Translations under genes and position numbers: made by a program
Shown here: positions 24,908-34,521 of the stretch, piece after piece
How positions within the stretch are numbered: the first letter of the stretch is position 1
Layout: each line of letters starts with the position of its first letter
DNA from: Roseicitreum antarcticum
Lineage (GTDB): Bacteria; Pseudomonadota; Alphaproteobacteria; Rhodobacterales; Rhodobacteraceae
Assembly (NCBI RefSeq): GCF_014681765.1
Contig: NZ_CP061502.1
Span: 124,001 to 188,000, forward strand
Length of the DNA stretch: 64,000 bases
Direction of reading: 5' to 3'
Notes under the pieces: generated by a model
What the model was told of the DNA's origin: nothing
Seen by the model: the letters and a program-made list of their open reading frames with translations, nothing else
The model's database searches: none

Positions 24908-25582
24908 ATGACCTTTAAACTCGACCCGATGCCGACACCGGTTGCCGACCCGTTGCTAGCGCGGCTGGCGGGCTTTGAAACCGTACTTTTCGGCCATTTC
25001 CTGGACAGGGGATTGATGGACCCCGGCATCGCGCCCGCGGCGCCGGTGACGCGCGTCGTCGGGACGGCGGTCACGCTGAGTTTGCCGGGACTGGATTCCA
25101 CCTTGCTGCATCACGCCGCAGGTTTGCTGCGCCCCGGCGACATCCTGGTGATCGACCGGCGCGGCGATCGCAGCGCCGCTTGCCTTGGCGGGGGCGTGGC
25201 GCGTGCCATCGTGAATGCGGGTGCGGCGGGCGTCGTGATCGACGGCTGCCATACCGATACCTCAGAACTGGCCGCGATGGGCCTGCCGGTGTTCAGCCGG
25301 GGCGCATCGGCACTGACCACGCGGCTTCAGCGGCTGGGTGGGGCGTTGAACCGGCCCGTTTCGGTCGGCGGGGTGCCAGTGCTTGCGGGCGACGCGATTC
25401 TGGCGGATGCCCTGGGCGTGGTGGCGTTCCACATATCCGAACTGGAAGCGAGCCTGACCCGCGCCGATGCGCTGCTGGCCCTGACGACACGGACCATAGC
25501 GGGGGTCGAGGGCGGCGCCTTGATCGGGGCGCTGTCGGGGGCGAGCGATATGGTGAACGGGTTTCTTGACACAGGAAGATGA
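24908..25582 (+). CDS. RraA-like / HMG-CHA aldolase-family protein
   Basis: A 224-residue member of the RraA fold, which includes 4-hydroxy-4-methyl-2-oxoglutarate aldolases and RNase E inhibitor proteins. The core LRPGDILVIDRRGDRSAACLGG...ARAIVNAGAAGVVIDG carries the glycine-rich and arginine elements of the family, and PVFSRGASA follows. An aldolase or decarboxylase on a branched oxo-acid is the usual role when the gene is in a catabolic cluster, as here, between LysR (divergent) and a LuxR-type gene 3 bases downstream. RNA-degradosome control is less likely given the context. The exact substrate cannot be derived. Confidence 0.83.
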   Translation: MTFKLDPMPTPVADPLLARLAGFETVLFGHFLDRGLMDPGIAPAAPVTRVVGTAVTLSLPGLDSTLLHHAAGLLRPGDILVIDRRGDRSAACLGGGVARAIVNAGAAGVVIDGCHTDTSELAAMGLPVFSRGASALTTRLQRLGGALNRPVSVGGVPVLAGDAILADALGVVAFHISELEASLTRADALLALTTRTIAGVEGGALIGALSGASDMVNGFLDTGR

Positions 25583-25585
25583 CGC

Positions 25586-26275
25586 ATGGCAGCCATCCCG
25601 GATTTTGTGGACGCGGTTTTCAGGGCCTGCCCGCCTGATGCCCTTGGGTTTGTCTATGATTATTCAACCGCGCCGTTCTCGGCTGACCCCGACGAATTCG
25701 TCCTGCCTGTGGTGATCGAGGCGCGTGGGCGGGCCGAGCGGTTGGCGGCCGACTGGTGCGCGCGGCTGTATCGCGCCGACCCGGTGCAAAACCTTGCGGC
25801 AGAGATCACGCGGCCCTTTGCATGGAGCTACCACCGCAAGGAGCCTTCGCCCATCGCGCAGGATCTCGACCGGGCCGAGGTCGGCGAAGTGTCCGAGCGC
25901 TTGCTGAGTTGGCAATTGTCACGCGGCGTTACCGTGCCGTTGCATCTGCCACGGCAGGGGTTTGCGACGGCCACGGTATTTCTCCCCGAAGGCGGCAACG
26001 CGACCGCGTGTCTGGCCGAATTCGCGCTGGCCGCACATCGGTTGCAAGACAGCGTCCTTGCCGCGTTGCCGCGCCCGCGCAATCCGCTGTCCCCGCGCGA
26101 AGCGGAATGCCTCACGCTGACGGCAAAGGGGTTGTCGGCCAAGCAGATCGCCCATGCGCTGGCCCGGTCGGAAAGCATGGTGGTCAAGCATTTGCAGGCG
26201 GCCGGTGCCAAGCTGGGCGCGCGCAACCGCAGCCACGCGGTTGCGCTGGCGCAGGGTCAGGGCTGGACCCGATGA
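25586..26275 (+). CDS. LuxR solo with autoinducer-binding domain
   Basis: A 229-residue regulator: an N-terminal autoinducer-binding-like domain (1-165) and a C-terminal LuxR helix-turn-helix ([20 protein letters not shown], then [22 protein letters not shown]). In the N-domain Trp-57, Asp-65/Pro-66 and Trp-80 are visible, but the Trp-to-Asp-Pro spacing is shorter than in TraR/LuxR, so the pocket differs from classical acyl-homoserine-lactone receptors. No luxI-type synthase is in the window. It lies 3 bases after the RraA-like gene and overlaps the convergent aldolase by 19 bases. A prolyl-iminopeptidase-family gene, an amidase and an ABC importer are close by, which recalls the PipR/OryR group of LuxR solos. 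Confidence 0.85.
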   Translation: MAAIPDFVDAVFRACPPDALGFVYDYSTAPFSADPDEFVLPVVIEARGRAERLAADWCARLYRADPVQNLAAEITRPFAWSYHRKEPSPIAQDLDRAEVGEVSERLLSWQLSRGVTVPLHLPRQGFATATVFLPEGGNATACLAEFALAAHRLQDSVLAALPRPRNPLSPREAECLTLTAKGLSAKQIAHALARSESMVVKHLQAAGAKLGARNRSHAVALAQGQGWTR

Positions 26276-27030
26276 ACGGCGCATGCTGCCGCGTCGCGGA
26301 TCAGTCCGACATCCGACACCGCGCTGACCAGTGTATATCCGCGTTTGAACAGCGTATTCGCGGACGTATCGGGCAGGGCCGCGCCGCCAAGCAGTTTGCC
26401 GCTGTCCAGAATGCGGCTTTCGGCATCGCGCAATGCCAGCGCCAGTTCCGGCGACCCCAGATCGCCAAAGCTGCCATAGTCAGTTGTCAAGTCCAGCGGT
26501 CCGAGGAAAAGCATGTCGATTCCGGGTGTCGCGGCGATTTCGTCGATTGCCTCCAACCCGGCACGGCTTTCGATCATCACGGCCAGCAGCAGGCTTTCAT
26601 TCGCCCGTTCCGCATGCCCGCCTTCTGCATGTCCGGCGTCGGTGCCATAAAGCGCCGCGCGCGACACGGTGAACTGCGCGCCGCGCCGCCCGACCGGCGC
26701 GTAGCGCGCCGCCTCGGCAATGGCGCGCGCCTCAACGGCCGAGCGGACGTCAGGCACCATAAGACCGTCGAACCCGGCATCCAGCAATGGCTTGATCGCG
26801 GCGGGCGACCCGTCGCGGGCCCGCGCCATGACGAACGCCGCAGAGGTGCTGCGGATCGCGCGCAGCATGTGCAGCGCCCCGGCCATATCGGCACAGGCGT
26901 GTTCGCGGTCCACGATCAGCAGTGGAAAACCGGCCAGCGCGATGATTTCGGCCACGTCGGGCTGATCGAGGAACAGAAAGGCGGCGGGCAGTCGGCCCCC
27001 CGAAAGCAGGGTCTGGCGCAAGGGTTTCAT
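26257..27030 (-). CDS. HpcH/HpaI-family class II aldolase
   Basis: A 257-residue metal-dependent aldolase of the type that splits 4-hydroxy-2-oxo acids to pyruvate or glyoxylate plus an aldehyde. Visible family blocks are [13 protein letters not shown] (catalytic His), [33 protein letters not shown], and [15 protein letters not shown] with the metal-binding Glu, then [15 protein letters not shown] with the metal-binding Asp. GGAGG precedes the ATG at 27030; the longer open frame upstream runs into the divergent hydrolase and is rejected. Its 3' end overlaps the LuxR gene by 19 bases. Its promoter region contains the palindrome at 27084. Confidence 0.9.
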   Translation of the reverse strand: MKPLRQTLLSGGRLPAAFLFLDQPDVAEIIALAGFPLLIVDREHACADMAGALHMLRAIRSTSAAFVMARARDGSPAAIKPLLDAGFDGLMVPDVRSAVEARAIAEAARYAPVGRRGAQFTVSRAALYGTDAGHAEGGHAERANESLLLAVMIESRAGLEAIDEIAATPGIDMLFLGPLDLTTDYGSFGDLGSPELALALRDAESRILDSGKLLGGAALPDTSANTLFKRGYTLVSAVSDVGLIRDAAACAVHRVQP

Positions 27031-27083
27031 GACGAACCTCCGTTTGATGCCTATCCTAACGCCGCGCGGCGGGTCTGGCAGGG

Positions 27084-27097
27084 TGCAAGATCTTGCA
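27084..27097. promoter_or_regulatory. Perfect palindrome TGCAAGATCTTGCA, copy 1
   Basis: A 14-base perfect palindrome in the 132-base divergent region between the HpcH aldolase (start 27030) and the iminopeptidase-like gene (start 27163). An identical sequence recurs at 34707-34720, ahead of the TRAP operon. A shared operator is likely, and the GntR regulator at 33892 is the best candidate. Confidence 0.7.
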
Positions 27098-27162
27098 GCT
27101 TTCGCCGCCACCTCCGCCTGATGCAGCATCGGCACACAATGGATGAGACAAGGACCGCCCCA

Positions 27163-28080
27163 ATGCCTGCGACATGCGACACCCGCGAGGGGGTGGCCCC
27201 CTTCAGGGGGCATCAGACCTGGTACCGGGTCACCGGCGATCTGCACAGCGGGCTGGCGCCACTGGTCGTCTTGCATGGCGGGCCGGGCTGCACGCATGAT
27301 TATGTGGATGCCTACAAGGCTGTTGCCGCGACGGGCCGGGCCGTCATCCATTACGATCAACTGGGCAACGGGCGGTCTTCGCATCTGCCCGATGCCGGTG
27401 CCGGGTTCTGGACGGTGTCGCTGTTCCTCGACGAATTGGATTGCCTGCTGGCGCACCTGGGCATTGCGGATGCCTACTGTCTTCTGGGGCAAAGCTGGGG
27501 TGGGATGCTGGCGGCAGAACATGCGGTGCGCCGTCCTGCCGGGTTGCAAGCGCTGATCATCGCCAATTCACCCAGCGCTTTCCCGACCTGGGTGGAAGAG
27601 GCGCTGCGCCTGCGCCGGGAATTGCCCGGTGGCATCCATCAGACTCTGCTTGCCCATGAAGAGCGGGGTGACTTCACGCATCCCGAATATCTGGCCGCGA
27701 CGGAGGTCTTCTACCGCAACCATGTCTGCCGTATGGACCCATGGCCGCCCGAGGTGGTGGCGACCTTTGATGCCATCGCCGAAGACCCAACCGTTTATCA
27801 CACCATGAACGGCCCGACAGAATTTCATGTCATCGGCACATTGAAGGATTGGACCATCGAGGACCGTCTGCACCGTGTTGCGACCGCGACGCTGGTTATG
27901 ACCGGTCGTTTCGACGAGGCCACGCCCCGTGCCGCCGAAGCCTATGCGAACCTTATCCCCGACGCCGAATGGCTGATCCTCGGAAATTCAAGCCATATGC
28001 CGCATCTCGAAGAGCATGATCTTTGCATGGCCGTGGTGGCGGATTTCCTGGCACGCAAAACCGACAGGAATGTTCAATGA
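27163..28080 (+). CDS. Prolyl iminopeptidase-family alpha/beta hydrolase
   Basis: A 305-residue hydrolase of the S33/tricorn-factor F1 type, which releases N-terminal proline or hydrolyses amino-acid amides. The oxyanion motif [10 protein letters not shown] (38-42) and nucleophile elbow GQSWGGM (Ser-111) are typical; the acid is in [11 protein letters not shown] and the histidine in [10 protein letters not shown]. The ATG at 27163 has an AAGGA site eight bases upstream; an in-frame ATG at 27139 lacks one. It overlaps the nitrilase-like gene by ATGA. Position next to a LuxR solo matches the known coupling of pip genes with LuxR solos in plant-associated bacteria, but the true substrate may be a small amide. 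Confidence 0.9.
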   Translation: MPATCDTREGVAPFRGHQTWYRVTGDLHSGLAPLVVLHGGPGCTHDYVDAYKAVAATGRAVIHYDQLGNGRSSHLPDAGAGFWTVSLFLDELDCLLAHLGIADAYCLLGQSWGGMLAAEHAVRRPAGLQALIIANSPSAFPTWVEEALRLRRELPGGIHQTLLAHEERGDFTHPEYLAATEVFYRNHVCRMDPWPPEVVATFDAIAEDPTVYHTMNGPTEFHVIGTLKDWTIEDRLHRVATATLVMTGRFDEATPRAAEAYANLIPDAEWLILGNSSHMPHLEEHDLCMAVVADFLARKTDRNVQ

Positions 28081-28907
28081 CCGTTTTCGCCGCGATCCAG
28101 ATGTGTTCCACCGCTGATGTGGTGCAGAACAACCGCACCATCGCTGCGCTGATGCGTGAGGCCGCCGCGCAAGGCGCGCAGGTGGTCAGCCTGCCCGAGG
28201 CCGCCAATATATTGCTGAAGGATCAGATGGATTATCCGCGCCTGTGTCAGGACGAGGGCGCGGATACCACGCTGGCCCTGTGCAGACAGCTTGCCGACGA
28301 ACTGGGGATCTGGGTTCATACCGGGTCGCTTCTGGTGCGCACGCCGAATGGTGACCGGGTCTGGAACCGGAGCCATGTGATTTCGCCCGCAGGGCAGGTC
28401 ACGGCGCGGTATGACAAGATCCACACCTTTGACGTGGCCCTTGGCGGCGCGGGGGATTTCATCGAAAGCCGCGCCGTTGCGCCAGGTGAGGCCGGCGCGG
28501 TGATCTGCACCGCAGCGGGGCACTGCTTGGGCTTGTCGATTTGTTATGACCTGCGCTTTCCCTATCTGTTTCGCGCATTGGCGGCAGCAGGCGCCGGTGT
28601 CTTGATGATCCCGGCCTCATTTTCGCCGATCACCGGGCCGCTGCATTGGGAAACGCTGTTACGTGCGCGCGCAATCGAGACCGGGTCATATGTGGTCGCG
28701 GCAGCGCAATGCGGCATCCGCGACGGGGTTGCCACCTATGGCCAGTCGCGGATCATTTCGCCCATGGGGGAGATCCTGGCCGCCACCGGCGACGCGCCCG
28801 GTGTCATTCTGGCGCAGATCGACGCGGCAGAGGTCGCGCGTACCCGCGCACGCCTGCCGGTATTGTCCCAAACGCGCGAGATTGGCGAGGTGACGCATGC
28901 CAATTGA
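28077..28907 (+). CDS. Carbon-nitrogen hydrolase (nitrilase superfamily amidase)
   Basis: A 276-residue cytoplasmic amidase with the Glu-Lys-Cys triad: Glu-41 in SLPEAAN, Lys-114 in RYDKIHTFD, and Cys-156 in [14 protein letters not shown]. The arrangement is that of the Nit1/omega-amidase and deaminated-glutathione amidase branch rather than true nitrilases. Overlaps the iminopeptidase-like gene by ATGA and precedes an alpha/beta hydrolase, so three hydrolases are encoded in a row. In this context it likely cleaves an amide bond of an imported compound. Confidence 0.92.
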   Translation: MTVFAAIQMCSTADVVQNNRTIAALMREAAAQGAQVVSLPEAANILLKDQMDYPRLCQDEGADTTLALCRQLADELGIWVHTGSLLVRTPNGDRVWNRSHVISPAGQVTARYDKIHTFDVALGGAGDFIESRAVAPGEAGAVICTAAGHCLGLSICYDLRFPYLFRALAAAGAGVLMIPASFSPITGPLHWETLLRARAIETGSYVVAAAQCGIRDGVATYGQSRIISPMGEILAATGDAPGVILAQIDAAEVARTRARLPVLSQTREIGEVTHAN

Positions 28908-29036
28908 ACCGCGTGGATGCTGGCCGGGCACGGCGGGGAACAACCCTTGCGCAAAATTGGCGCCAATTTATGCGGCTATCCTGGTGCCGCCGGACATTGG
29001 CGGTCCTGTCCCGCGCATTGGCGGGGAGGCCGGACA

Positions 29037-29921
29037 ATGACCCTGCCCCCGAAGCCGACCCAAGCGGACACCTTGCCCGATATGGCAGCGGGTCTGCGCC
29101 CTGATGAACGTGTGGGCCCCCTTGCAGGCCTGCCGACCTGCGCCCTTGACGGCACGGACTGGCGCTATGTCCTGTGTCCGGCGGACAGCCCTGATGCACC
29201 GATGCTGATTGCGGCCCATGGCAGCGACCGGGATATCGCGGGGCTGGTCACGGGGCTAGGCATGGACGGCGCGGTGTCGCTGCTTGCGCCCTATTTCCCT
29301 GCAAGCATCGCGGGACAAGATACCCAGGACGATTACAAATTCCTTGTGGGCGGCCTGAGCTACCTGCACCTGATGGACCGGATCATTGCCAGCGCGCTGG
29401 AGCGCCTGCCCCGGTCCCCCCGGCGCATCTGGCTGTTCGGCTTTTCAGGCGGCGCACAATTCGCGCAGCGCTATGCGCTGTTTCGTGCCAGTCGGCTGGA
29501 CGGCCTGCTGTTGGCCGCGCCGGGCGGCGTCACCTTGTTGCGCGATGACGTGGCATGGTGGCCCGGGCTGGCAGGTGCCGAGGCCGCAATCGGTGAGCGT
29601 CCGGATCTGGCGGGTCTTGCGCGGCTGCGCACGGCGCTTCTGGTCGGGTCTGAGGATCACGCGGCAGGGCTGGTCGCCCGTGACCCGGGCACACGTTTTG
29701 GTGCCGCCGACAGCGCATTGGCAGGCCGCACGCGGATCGAGCGGACCTACGCCCTGCGCGACAGCCTGCACGCCCATGGCGCGCCGGTCACGCTGCGCGA
29801 AATACCCGGTGCAGGACATCAGCTTGCCCCCTGCACCACAGCGGCTTCGCAAGTGATGCGAAGCTGGCTGATCAACGACAATGCAAGCATCCCATCCCCC
29901 ACCAACAGGAGATCGACATGA
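29037..29921 (+). CDS. Alpha/beta hydrolase, esterase-like
   Basis: A 294-residue hydrolase. The nucleophile elbow is LFGFSGGAQFA (GxSxG), and the probable catalytic histidine is in GAGHQLAP near the C-terminus. MLIAAHGSDRD provides the oxyanion turn. No signal peptide. The start at 29037 is chosen for its GGGGAGG site; upstream sequence back to 28917 in frame is cysteine- and tryptophan-rich and unlike a hydrolase. The stop overlaps the start of the ABC receptor gene by ATGA, so it belongs to the importer operon. Substrate unknown. Confidence 0.82.
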   Translation: MTLPPKPTQADTLPDMAAGLRPDERVGPLAGLPTCALDGTDWRYVLCPADSPDAPMLIAAHGSDRDIAGLVTGLGMDGAVSLLAPYFPASIAGQDTQDDYKFLVGGLSYLHLMDRIIASALERLPRSPRRIWLFGFSGGAQFAQRYALFRASRLDGLLLAAPGGVTLLRDDVAWWPGLAGAEAAIGERPDLAGLARLRTALLVGSEDHAAGLVARDPGTRFGAADSALAGRTRIERTYALRDSLHAHGAPVTLREIPGAGHQLAPCTTAASQVMRSWLINDNASIPSPTNRRST

Positions 29922-31009
29922 AACATCTATGGATTGCCGGAACCACGGCGCTGCTGCTTGCGGGTTCTGCCAGCGCACAGACCCCGCCCGCAGGTTATCC
30001 GGCGGATTACGCCGACCTGATCGCTGCGGCAAGAACCGAAGGCTCGTTGCTGATCTATACCAATCTGTCGAATGACAACCTCGGGCCGGTCATCGACGCC
30101 TTCAAGGAGGTCTACCCCGATATTGACGTGCAATCGGTCGAGATGGGGCCGTCGGAAGCATTCTCGCGCTATGCCGCAGAAACCGGCACGGGGGTGGCCA
30201 GCGCGGATCTGGTCGTTGCAAACTCCATTCCGGACTGGGTGCGCGCGGTCGAGGGTGGCACGCTGGACCCTTATACGTCGCCCGAGCAGGCGAATCTGCC
30301 GGGCTGGTCCTATCCTGAGCCGGGGCTTTATACGTTCTCGACCGATCCGATGGTGACGATCTACAACAAGCTGACCGTGCCCGCAGACCTTCAGGTTGCG
30401 TCGATGGAAGCGTATTTCGCCAACATTACTGCGCATCCCGATGTGTTCGAAGGCAAGGTGGGCACCTATGACGGGCGCTATGCCTTTGGTGGCTCCATCG
30501 GCTACGCCTTTGCCGCGCATCACGGCGACGCGGCATGGGAATGGTTCGCCGCAGCAGGGCCGATGACGCGCCCGGGCGGCGGCGCCGGTGGCATGATCGA
30601 ACGCACCCTGACGGGCGAACTGGCATCGTCATTCTTCGTATCCGCGCCCGTGGTGCTGAGCCGCCTTGACCCGGCGCTGGAACAGGTGCTGGGCTGGACC
30701 TTCCCGTCCGACGGCACGCCGGTCTTTCTGCGTGGCATGGGGATCATGGCCGAGGCGCAAAACAAGGCCGCCGCGCGCGTGTTTCTGGATTTCGTCCTGT
30801 CCGAGCCTGGGCAGTATGCGGTCGCTGCGGGGAACCTGACGCCCTATCGCCCGGGTGTCGCGCCCGAGGCACCGAATGTCTATTCCCTGGATGAGGTCAT
30901 CGCGGCAATCGGTGATGCGGAAAAGCTGATCATGATCGACTACGACAGCGATATGGTCGCCAATTTTGAGGCTTTCACCACCCGCTGGGGCGCAGCTTTC
31001 AACATGTAA
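29918..31009 (+). CDS. Ferric-type (FbpA-like) periplasmic binding protein
   Basis: A 363-residue ABC receptor with a signal peptide ending near residue 20 (AGSASA-QT). The mature part reads as the iron/sugar-phosphate/phosphonate-type family: EGSLLIYTNLSNDNLGPVIDAFKEVYPDI, SADLVVANSIPDWVRAVE, FSTDPMVTIYNKL. It is the first gene of a receptor-permease-ATPase-GntR run and overlaps the upstream hydrolase by 4 bases. Since it is surrounded by amidase and hydrolase genes, the ligand is probably an organic amide or acid rather than iron. Distinct in sequence from the AfuA-like protein at 19321. Confidence 0.88.
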   Translation: MKHLWIAGTTALLLAGSASAQTPPAGYPADYADLIAAARTEGSLLIYTNLSNDNLGPVIDAFKEVYPDIDVQSVEMGPSEAFSRYAAETGTGVASADLVVANSIPDWVRAVEGGTLDPYTSPEQANLPGWSYPEPGLYTFSTDPMVTIYNKLTVPADLQVASMEAYFANITAHPDVFEGKVGTYDGRYAFGGSIGYAFAAHHGDAAWEWFAAAGPMTRPGGGAGGMIERTLTGELASSFFVSAPVVLSRLDPALEQVLGWTFPSDGTPVFLRGMGIMAEAQNKAAARVFLDFVLSEPGQYAVAAGNLTPYRPGVAPEAPNVYSLDEVIAAIGDAEKLIMIDYDSDMVANFEAFTTRWGAAFNM

Positions 31010-31017
31010 GCCGGTCC

Positions 31018-31050
31018 GGGCCGGTCCTGCGCTGCGTCGCGGACCGGCCC
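31018..31050 (+). terminator. Perfect stem-loop after the binding-protein gene
   Basis: GGGCCGGTCC (31018-31027) and GGACCGGCCC (31041-31050) form a perfect 10-base stem with a 13-base loop in the 60-base gap before the permease. No T-run. Same placement as the stem-loops at 20369 and 45797. Confidence 0.7.
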
Positions 31051-31069
31051 GCATGCGAGGGGAAATTCC

Positions 31070-32815
31070 ATGGCTCATGCGACACTGACACACCGGATGG
31101 CGGGGGGCGGCGCGCCCGGACCCGCTGGCCGGACCTTTGACCGGGCACGGCTTGCCCAATGGCTGATCTTTGTGGTCACGGCATCGCTGATGCTGGCGCC
31201 GGCCCTGCCGATCTTGCTTCAAGTGGTGATCGACCGGCCGCTTTATGCGGATGACTGGCAGTTCACCCTGTCCAATATTGCCGATATTGTCCAATCCCGG
31301 CGCATCGGGCAAATTGCCCTGACCACGGCGGTTTTCGCGTTTTTCAGTGTCATCATCGCCGAGGTGCTGGGCATTGGTGCGGCCTTGCTGATCGGGCGCA
31401 CCGACCTGCCGGGGCGTCGGGTCATGGGCGATGTGCTGATGTGGCCGTTGTATCTGTCGCATCTGATCTTCGCGCTTGGCTGGGTCGTGATGTACGGGCC
31501 ATCGGGTTTCATCACGCAATCCATCGCGCAACAGGCGGGTGGCGCGCCGTGGAACCTCTATTCCATTGCGGGCATGTCGCTTGTCGCGGGCATATCGCAG
31601 GCGCCGCTGGCTTATCTCTATTGCCTTTATGGCGCGGTGCGGTCGGTCGATTCCACGCTGGAAAGCGCCGCGCGGACCGTTGGCGCAGGCCCGCTTCAGG
31701 TCTTGCGCAAGGTTACCCTGCCGCTGATGGTGCCGTCGATCATCACCTCTTCGGCGCTGAACCTGGTCATTGCGGTGGAAACCCTGTCGATTCCCCTGTT
31801 TCTGGCGCGACCGGCGCGCATTGATACCCTGTCCACCTTTCTTTACGCCGAAGGCATCGCGGCATCGAATCCGAACCATGGGCTGGTGGCAGCGTCCTCG
31901 CTGCTGCTGATGGTGCTGGTCGGCTCGGCGCTGGTGGTGCAGCGCTTGCTGTTGCGGCAGGGCCACAGGTTTGAAACCGTGAAGGGCAAGGGTAGCCGCC
32001 CGATGGTGCTGAGCCTTGGCCGGATGCGCTGGCCGATGGCCGCGCTTTTCGGGCTGATCTTGCTGGTCGCGGTTGTGGTGCCGATCGCCGGGATCATCTT
32101 GCGGGCCTTCACCTCGTTTCTGTCGCCGCTGGTGCCCGTGGCGTCGGTGCTCACCTGGGCGAATTTCGAGCGGCTTTTCGGCAATCAGGCCAATATCCGC
32201 GCCATCACCAACACGGTCGAGATTTCGCTTCTGTCCGCCGGGCTGGGCACCGCGCTGGCGGTTGCGGTGGCGCTGGTTATCCAGCGCTCATCCTTCCGGT
32301 TTACCGGCACGCTGGAGGCACTGGCCTATTCGCCGCGCGTGATCCCGGGCATGATTACCGGGCTGGGTGTTTTCTACGCGGCGATCATCCTGCCGCCGAT
32401 GGGCTGGCTGCGCGGCAATATCGGGATCATGGTGGTTGCCTATGTCATGGCGACACTGCCGCTGGCGCTGGGTGTGATCCAGCCTGCGATTGTGCAGATC
32501 AGCCGAGACCTGGACAAGGCGGCCCGTACGGTAGGCGCCGACTGGGTCAGTTCAATGCGGCTGATCATGGTGCCGCTGCTGAAACCGGCGCTGCTGGGTG
32601 CTTTCATCTTGCTGTTCGTTTTTCATCTCAAGTCCTACATCATCGCCATCTTCCTGATTGCGCCGGGGCTGGAGGTCATGGGGGTAACCATGCTGTCGCT
32701 CTGGACCAATGGTGATGTCGGGGAACTGGCCGCCTTCGCAACCCTTCAGATTGTGATGATCGCTGCGCTGCTGATCGTCTCGCGTCTGCTTTTCAAGGTA
32801 AAGATCTATGACTGA
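31070..32815 (+). CDS. ABC importer permease, fused double domain
   Basis: A 581-residue inner-membrane permease with two transport domains in one chain. The two EAA loops are visible: LESAARTVGAGPLQVLRKV in the first half and LDKAARTVGADWVSSMRLI in the second. About twelve hydrophobic helices. The starting ATG is preceded by GAGGGGA. It overlaps the ATPase gene by 8 bases, so they are co-translated. Confidence 0.93.
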   Translation: MAHATLTHRMAGGGAPGPAGRTFDRARLAQWLIFVVTASLMLAPALPILLQVVIDRPLYADDWQFTLSNIADIVQSRRIGQIALTTAVFAFFSVIIAEVLGIGAALLIGRTDLPGRRVMGDVLMWPLYLSHLIFALGWVVMYGPSGFITQSIAQQAGGAPWNLYSIAGMSLVAGISQAPLAYLYCLYGAVRSVDSTLESAARTVGAGPLQVLRKVTLPLMVPSIITSSALNLVIAVETLSIPLFLARPARIDTLSTFLYAEGIAASNPNHGLVAASSLLLMVLVGSALVVQRLLLRQGHRFETVKGKGSRPMVLSLGRMRWPMAALFGLILLVAVVVPIAGIILRAFTSFLSPLVPVASVLTWANFERLFGNQANIRAITNTVEISLLSAGLGTALAVAVALVIQRSSFRFTGTLEALAYSPRVIPGMITGLGVFYAAIILPPMGWLRGNIGIMVVAYVMATLPLALGVIQPAIVQISRDLDKAARTVGADWVSSMRLIMVPLLKPALLGAFILLFVFHLKSYIIAIFLIAPGLEVMGVTMLSLWTNGDVGELAAFATLQIVMIAALLIVSRLLFKVKIYD

Positions 32816-33881
32816 ACTTGTGCTGACCAATGTATCGCGCCGCTATGGTGCCGCCCTGGCGATCGACCGTGTGTCACTGAGTGTCGAGGACGGTGAGTTC
32901 CTGACCCTGCTGGGCCCGTCGGGTTGTGGAAAGTCAACGACCCTGTCGGCCATTGCCGGGCTGGATCATCCGACCGGCGGGCGGATCACATTCGGGGACC
33001 GTGTGCTTTTCGATGCTGAAACCGGTGCCTTCCTGCCACCCGAGGCACGGGGCTTCGGTGTGGTCTTCCAGAGCTATGCGCTGTGGCCGCACCTGAGCGT
33101 CGAGGACAATGTGGGCATGTCCCTGAAGCTGCGCAAAGTGCCTGCAGTGGAACGCCGGCGCCGGATCGCCGAGACGTTGGAATTGGTCGAGCTTGGACAG
33201 TTGGCCAAACGCTATCCGGGAGAGTTGTCGGGCGGCCAGCAACAGCGCGTCGCGCTGGCACGGGCCATTGTGTTCCGACCACCGCTGCTCTTGCTGGATG
33301 AACCATTGTCCAATCTGGACGCGCAATTGCGCCAGCAGGCGCGCAGCTGGCTGAAGGATATCCAACGCGAACTGGGCCTGACCACAATCTATGTAACCCA
33401 CGATCAGGACGAGGCGCTGGCCATGTCTGACCGCATCGTTGTCATGCGCGGCGGCAAGGTGGTCCAACTGGGCACGCCGCAGCAGATATACACCGACCCT
33501 ATCCATCCGTTTGCCGCCAGTTTCATCGGCAATGCAAACCTCCTCGAGGTTACGGGTCCACCTTCGGACACTTCAGGGCCCTGCGAGGTCAGGCTGGCCG
33601 ACGGGCAGGTCGTGCGCGCGCGTACACCGCATGCGGGGCTACCCGAGGGCGCACAATTGCTGGCGATCCGACCGCATCTGATCAGCTGCACTGCGGTGGC
33701 GGAGGCAAGCGAGGTCAAGGTCACCTTTGGGCCCGAAAGCTATCTTGGCGATCATTTCGAGCAAGAAGCGCAGGTAGCCGGTATGACCCTGCGCCTCAGC
33801 CTGGAGGCTCCGCAACCGCGCGGTGCCGGGCGCATCTGGATCCGGGCGCAGGACGCGGTGGTCTTTGCCGCCACGACGTGA
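32808..33881 (+). CDS. ABC importer ATPase (PotA/FbpC type)
   Basis: A 357-residue ATPase: Walker [11 protein letters not shown]-loop VFQSYALWP, signature [15 protein letters not shown], Walker [14 protein letters not shown], switch His in [11 protein letters not shown], then a TOBE-like C-terminal domain. It pairs with the fused permease immediately upstream. The GntR-type regulator starts 10 bases downstream in the same operon. Confidence 0.95.
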   Translation: MTELVLTNVSRRYGAALAIDRVSLSVEDGEFLTLLGPSGCGKSTTLSAIAGLDHPTGGRITFGDRVLFDAETGAFLPPEARGFGVVFQSYALWPHLSVEDNVGMSLKLRKVPAVERRRRIAETLELVELGQLAKRYPGELSGGQQQRVALARAIVFRPPLLLLDEPLSNLDAQLRQQARSWLKDIQRELGLTTIYVTHDQDEALAMSDRIVVMRGGKVVQLGTPQQIYTDPIHPFAASFIGNANLLEVTGPPSDTSGPCEVRLADGQVVRARTPHAGLPEGAQLLAIRPHLISCTAVAEASEVKVTFGPESYLGDHFEQEAQVAGMTLRLSLEAPQPRGAGRIWIRAQDAVVFAATT

Positions 33882-33891
33882 GGGGCAGGGC

Positions 33892-34521
33892 ATGGACGCG
33901 ACCGAAGCCGACACCCCGGAGCATGTCACCGACCGCCTGCGCAGCGATATTGTTCTGGGCGCGTTGCGTCCGGGTGAGTGGCTACGCCAATCGGATCTGC
34001 AAGACCGCTACGGTTGCACGCGCAGCGCAGCCCGGTCAGCCCTGACACGGCTGACAGTGGACCGCATCGTGGAACATGCGCCAAACCGAGGGTTCCGGGT
34101 GGCCCAGCCTTCGATCGAGGTCAGGTCGGAAATCACCGAAGTGCGGCTGACGCTGGAAACGCTGGCTGCGGGACAGGTCGTTGACAACGCCGGGGCGGCG
34201 GATATTTCTGCGATCCGCAGCGCTGCCCAGGCCTTTGATGCCGGGGTTGACGTGCTGCCGTTTCAGCAGATGCGGCGCCTGAACCACGCCTTTCACCGCG
34301 TTTTTTATTCGCCGCTGCGCAACCACACGCTTTATGGGCTTATCAATGAACTGCGTGAGCGCGATCTGCCAAATGACTGGTCGAACTGGTCAACTTCGGC
34401 GAAAGTTCGACAATCGAGTTCAGATCACCTGGACATGGTTGCGGCGCTGGTTGCGCGGGACACGCAGCGGCTGTGTTCGATCGTCCGTTCTCACCTTACA
34501 AACTGGACCGAGATGTATTGA
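33892..34521 (+). CDS. GntR-family (FCD-type) regulator
   Basis: A 209-residue regulator. The winged helix occupies residues about 10-72 (SDLQDRYGCTRSAARSALTRL), then an FCD helical ligand domain (ITEVRLTLETLAAGQVVDNAG, MRRLNHAFHRVFYSPLRNHTLY, SSSDHLDMVAALVARD), with the His residues that bind metal or ligand in this class. GAGGGGCAGGGC precedes the ATG at 33892. It closes the ABC operon and precedes the TRAP operon by 480 bases. The repeated TGCAAGATCTTGCA palindromes at 27084 and 34707 are its best candidate operators. Confidence 0.9.
   Translation: MDATEADTPEHVTDRLRSDIVLGALRPGEWLRQSDLQDRYGCTRSAARSALTRLTVDRIVEHAPNRGFRVAQPSIEVRSEITEVRLTLETLAAGQVVDNAGAADISAIRSAAQAFDAGVDVLPFQQMRRLNHAFHRVFYSPLRNHTLYGLINELRERDLPNDWSNWSTSAKVRQSSSDHLDMVAALVARDTQRLCSIVRSHLTNWTEMY

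Noticed and set aside
25756-27162. A long plus-strand open frame that would extend the iminopeptidase-like protein by several hundred residues
   Set aside because: The extension runs through the LuxR and aldolase genes in other frames and is Arg/Ala/Gly-rich; a good ribosome site precedes the ATG at 27163.
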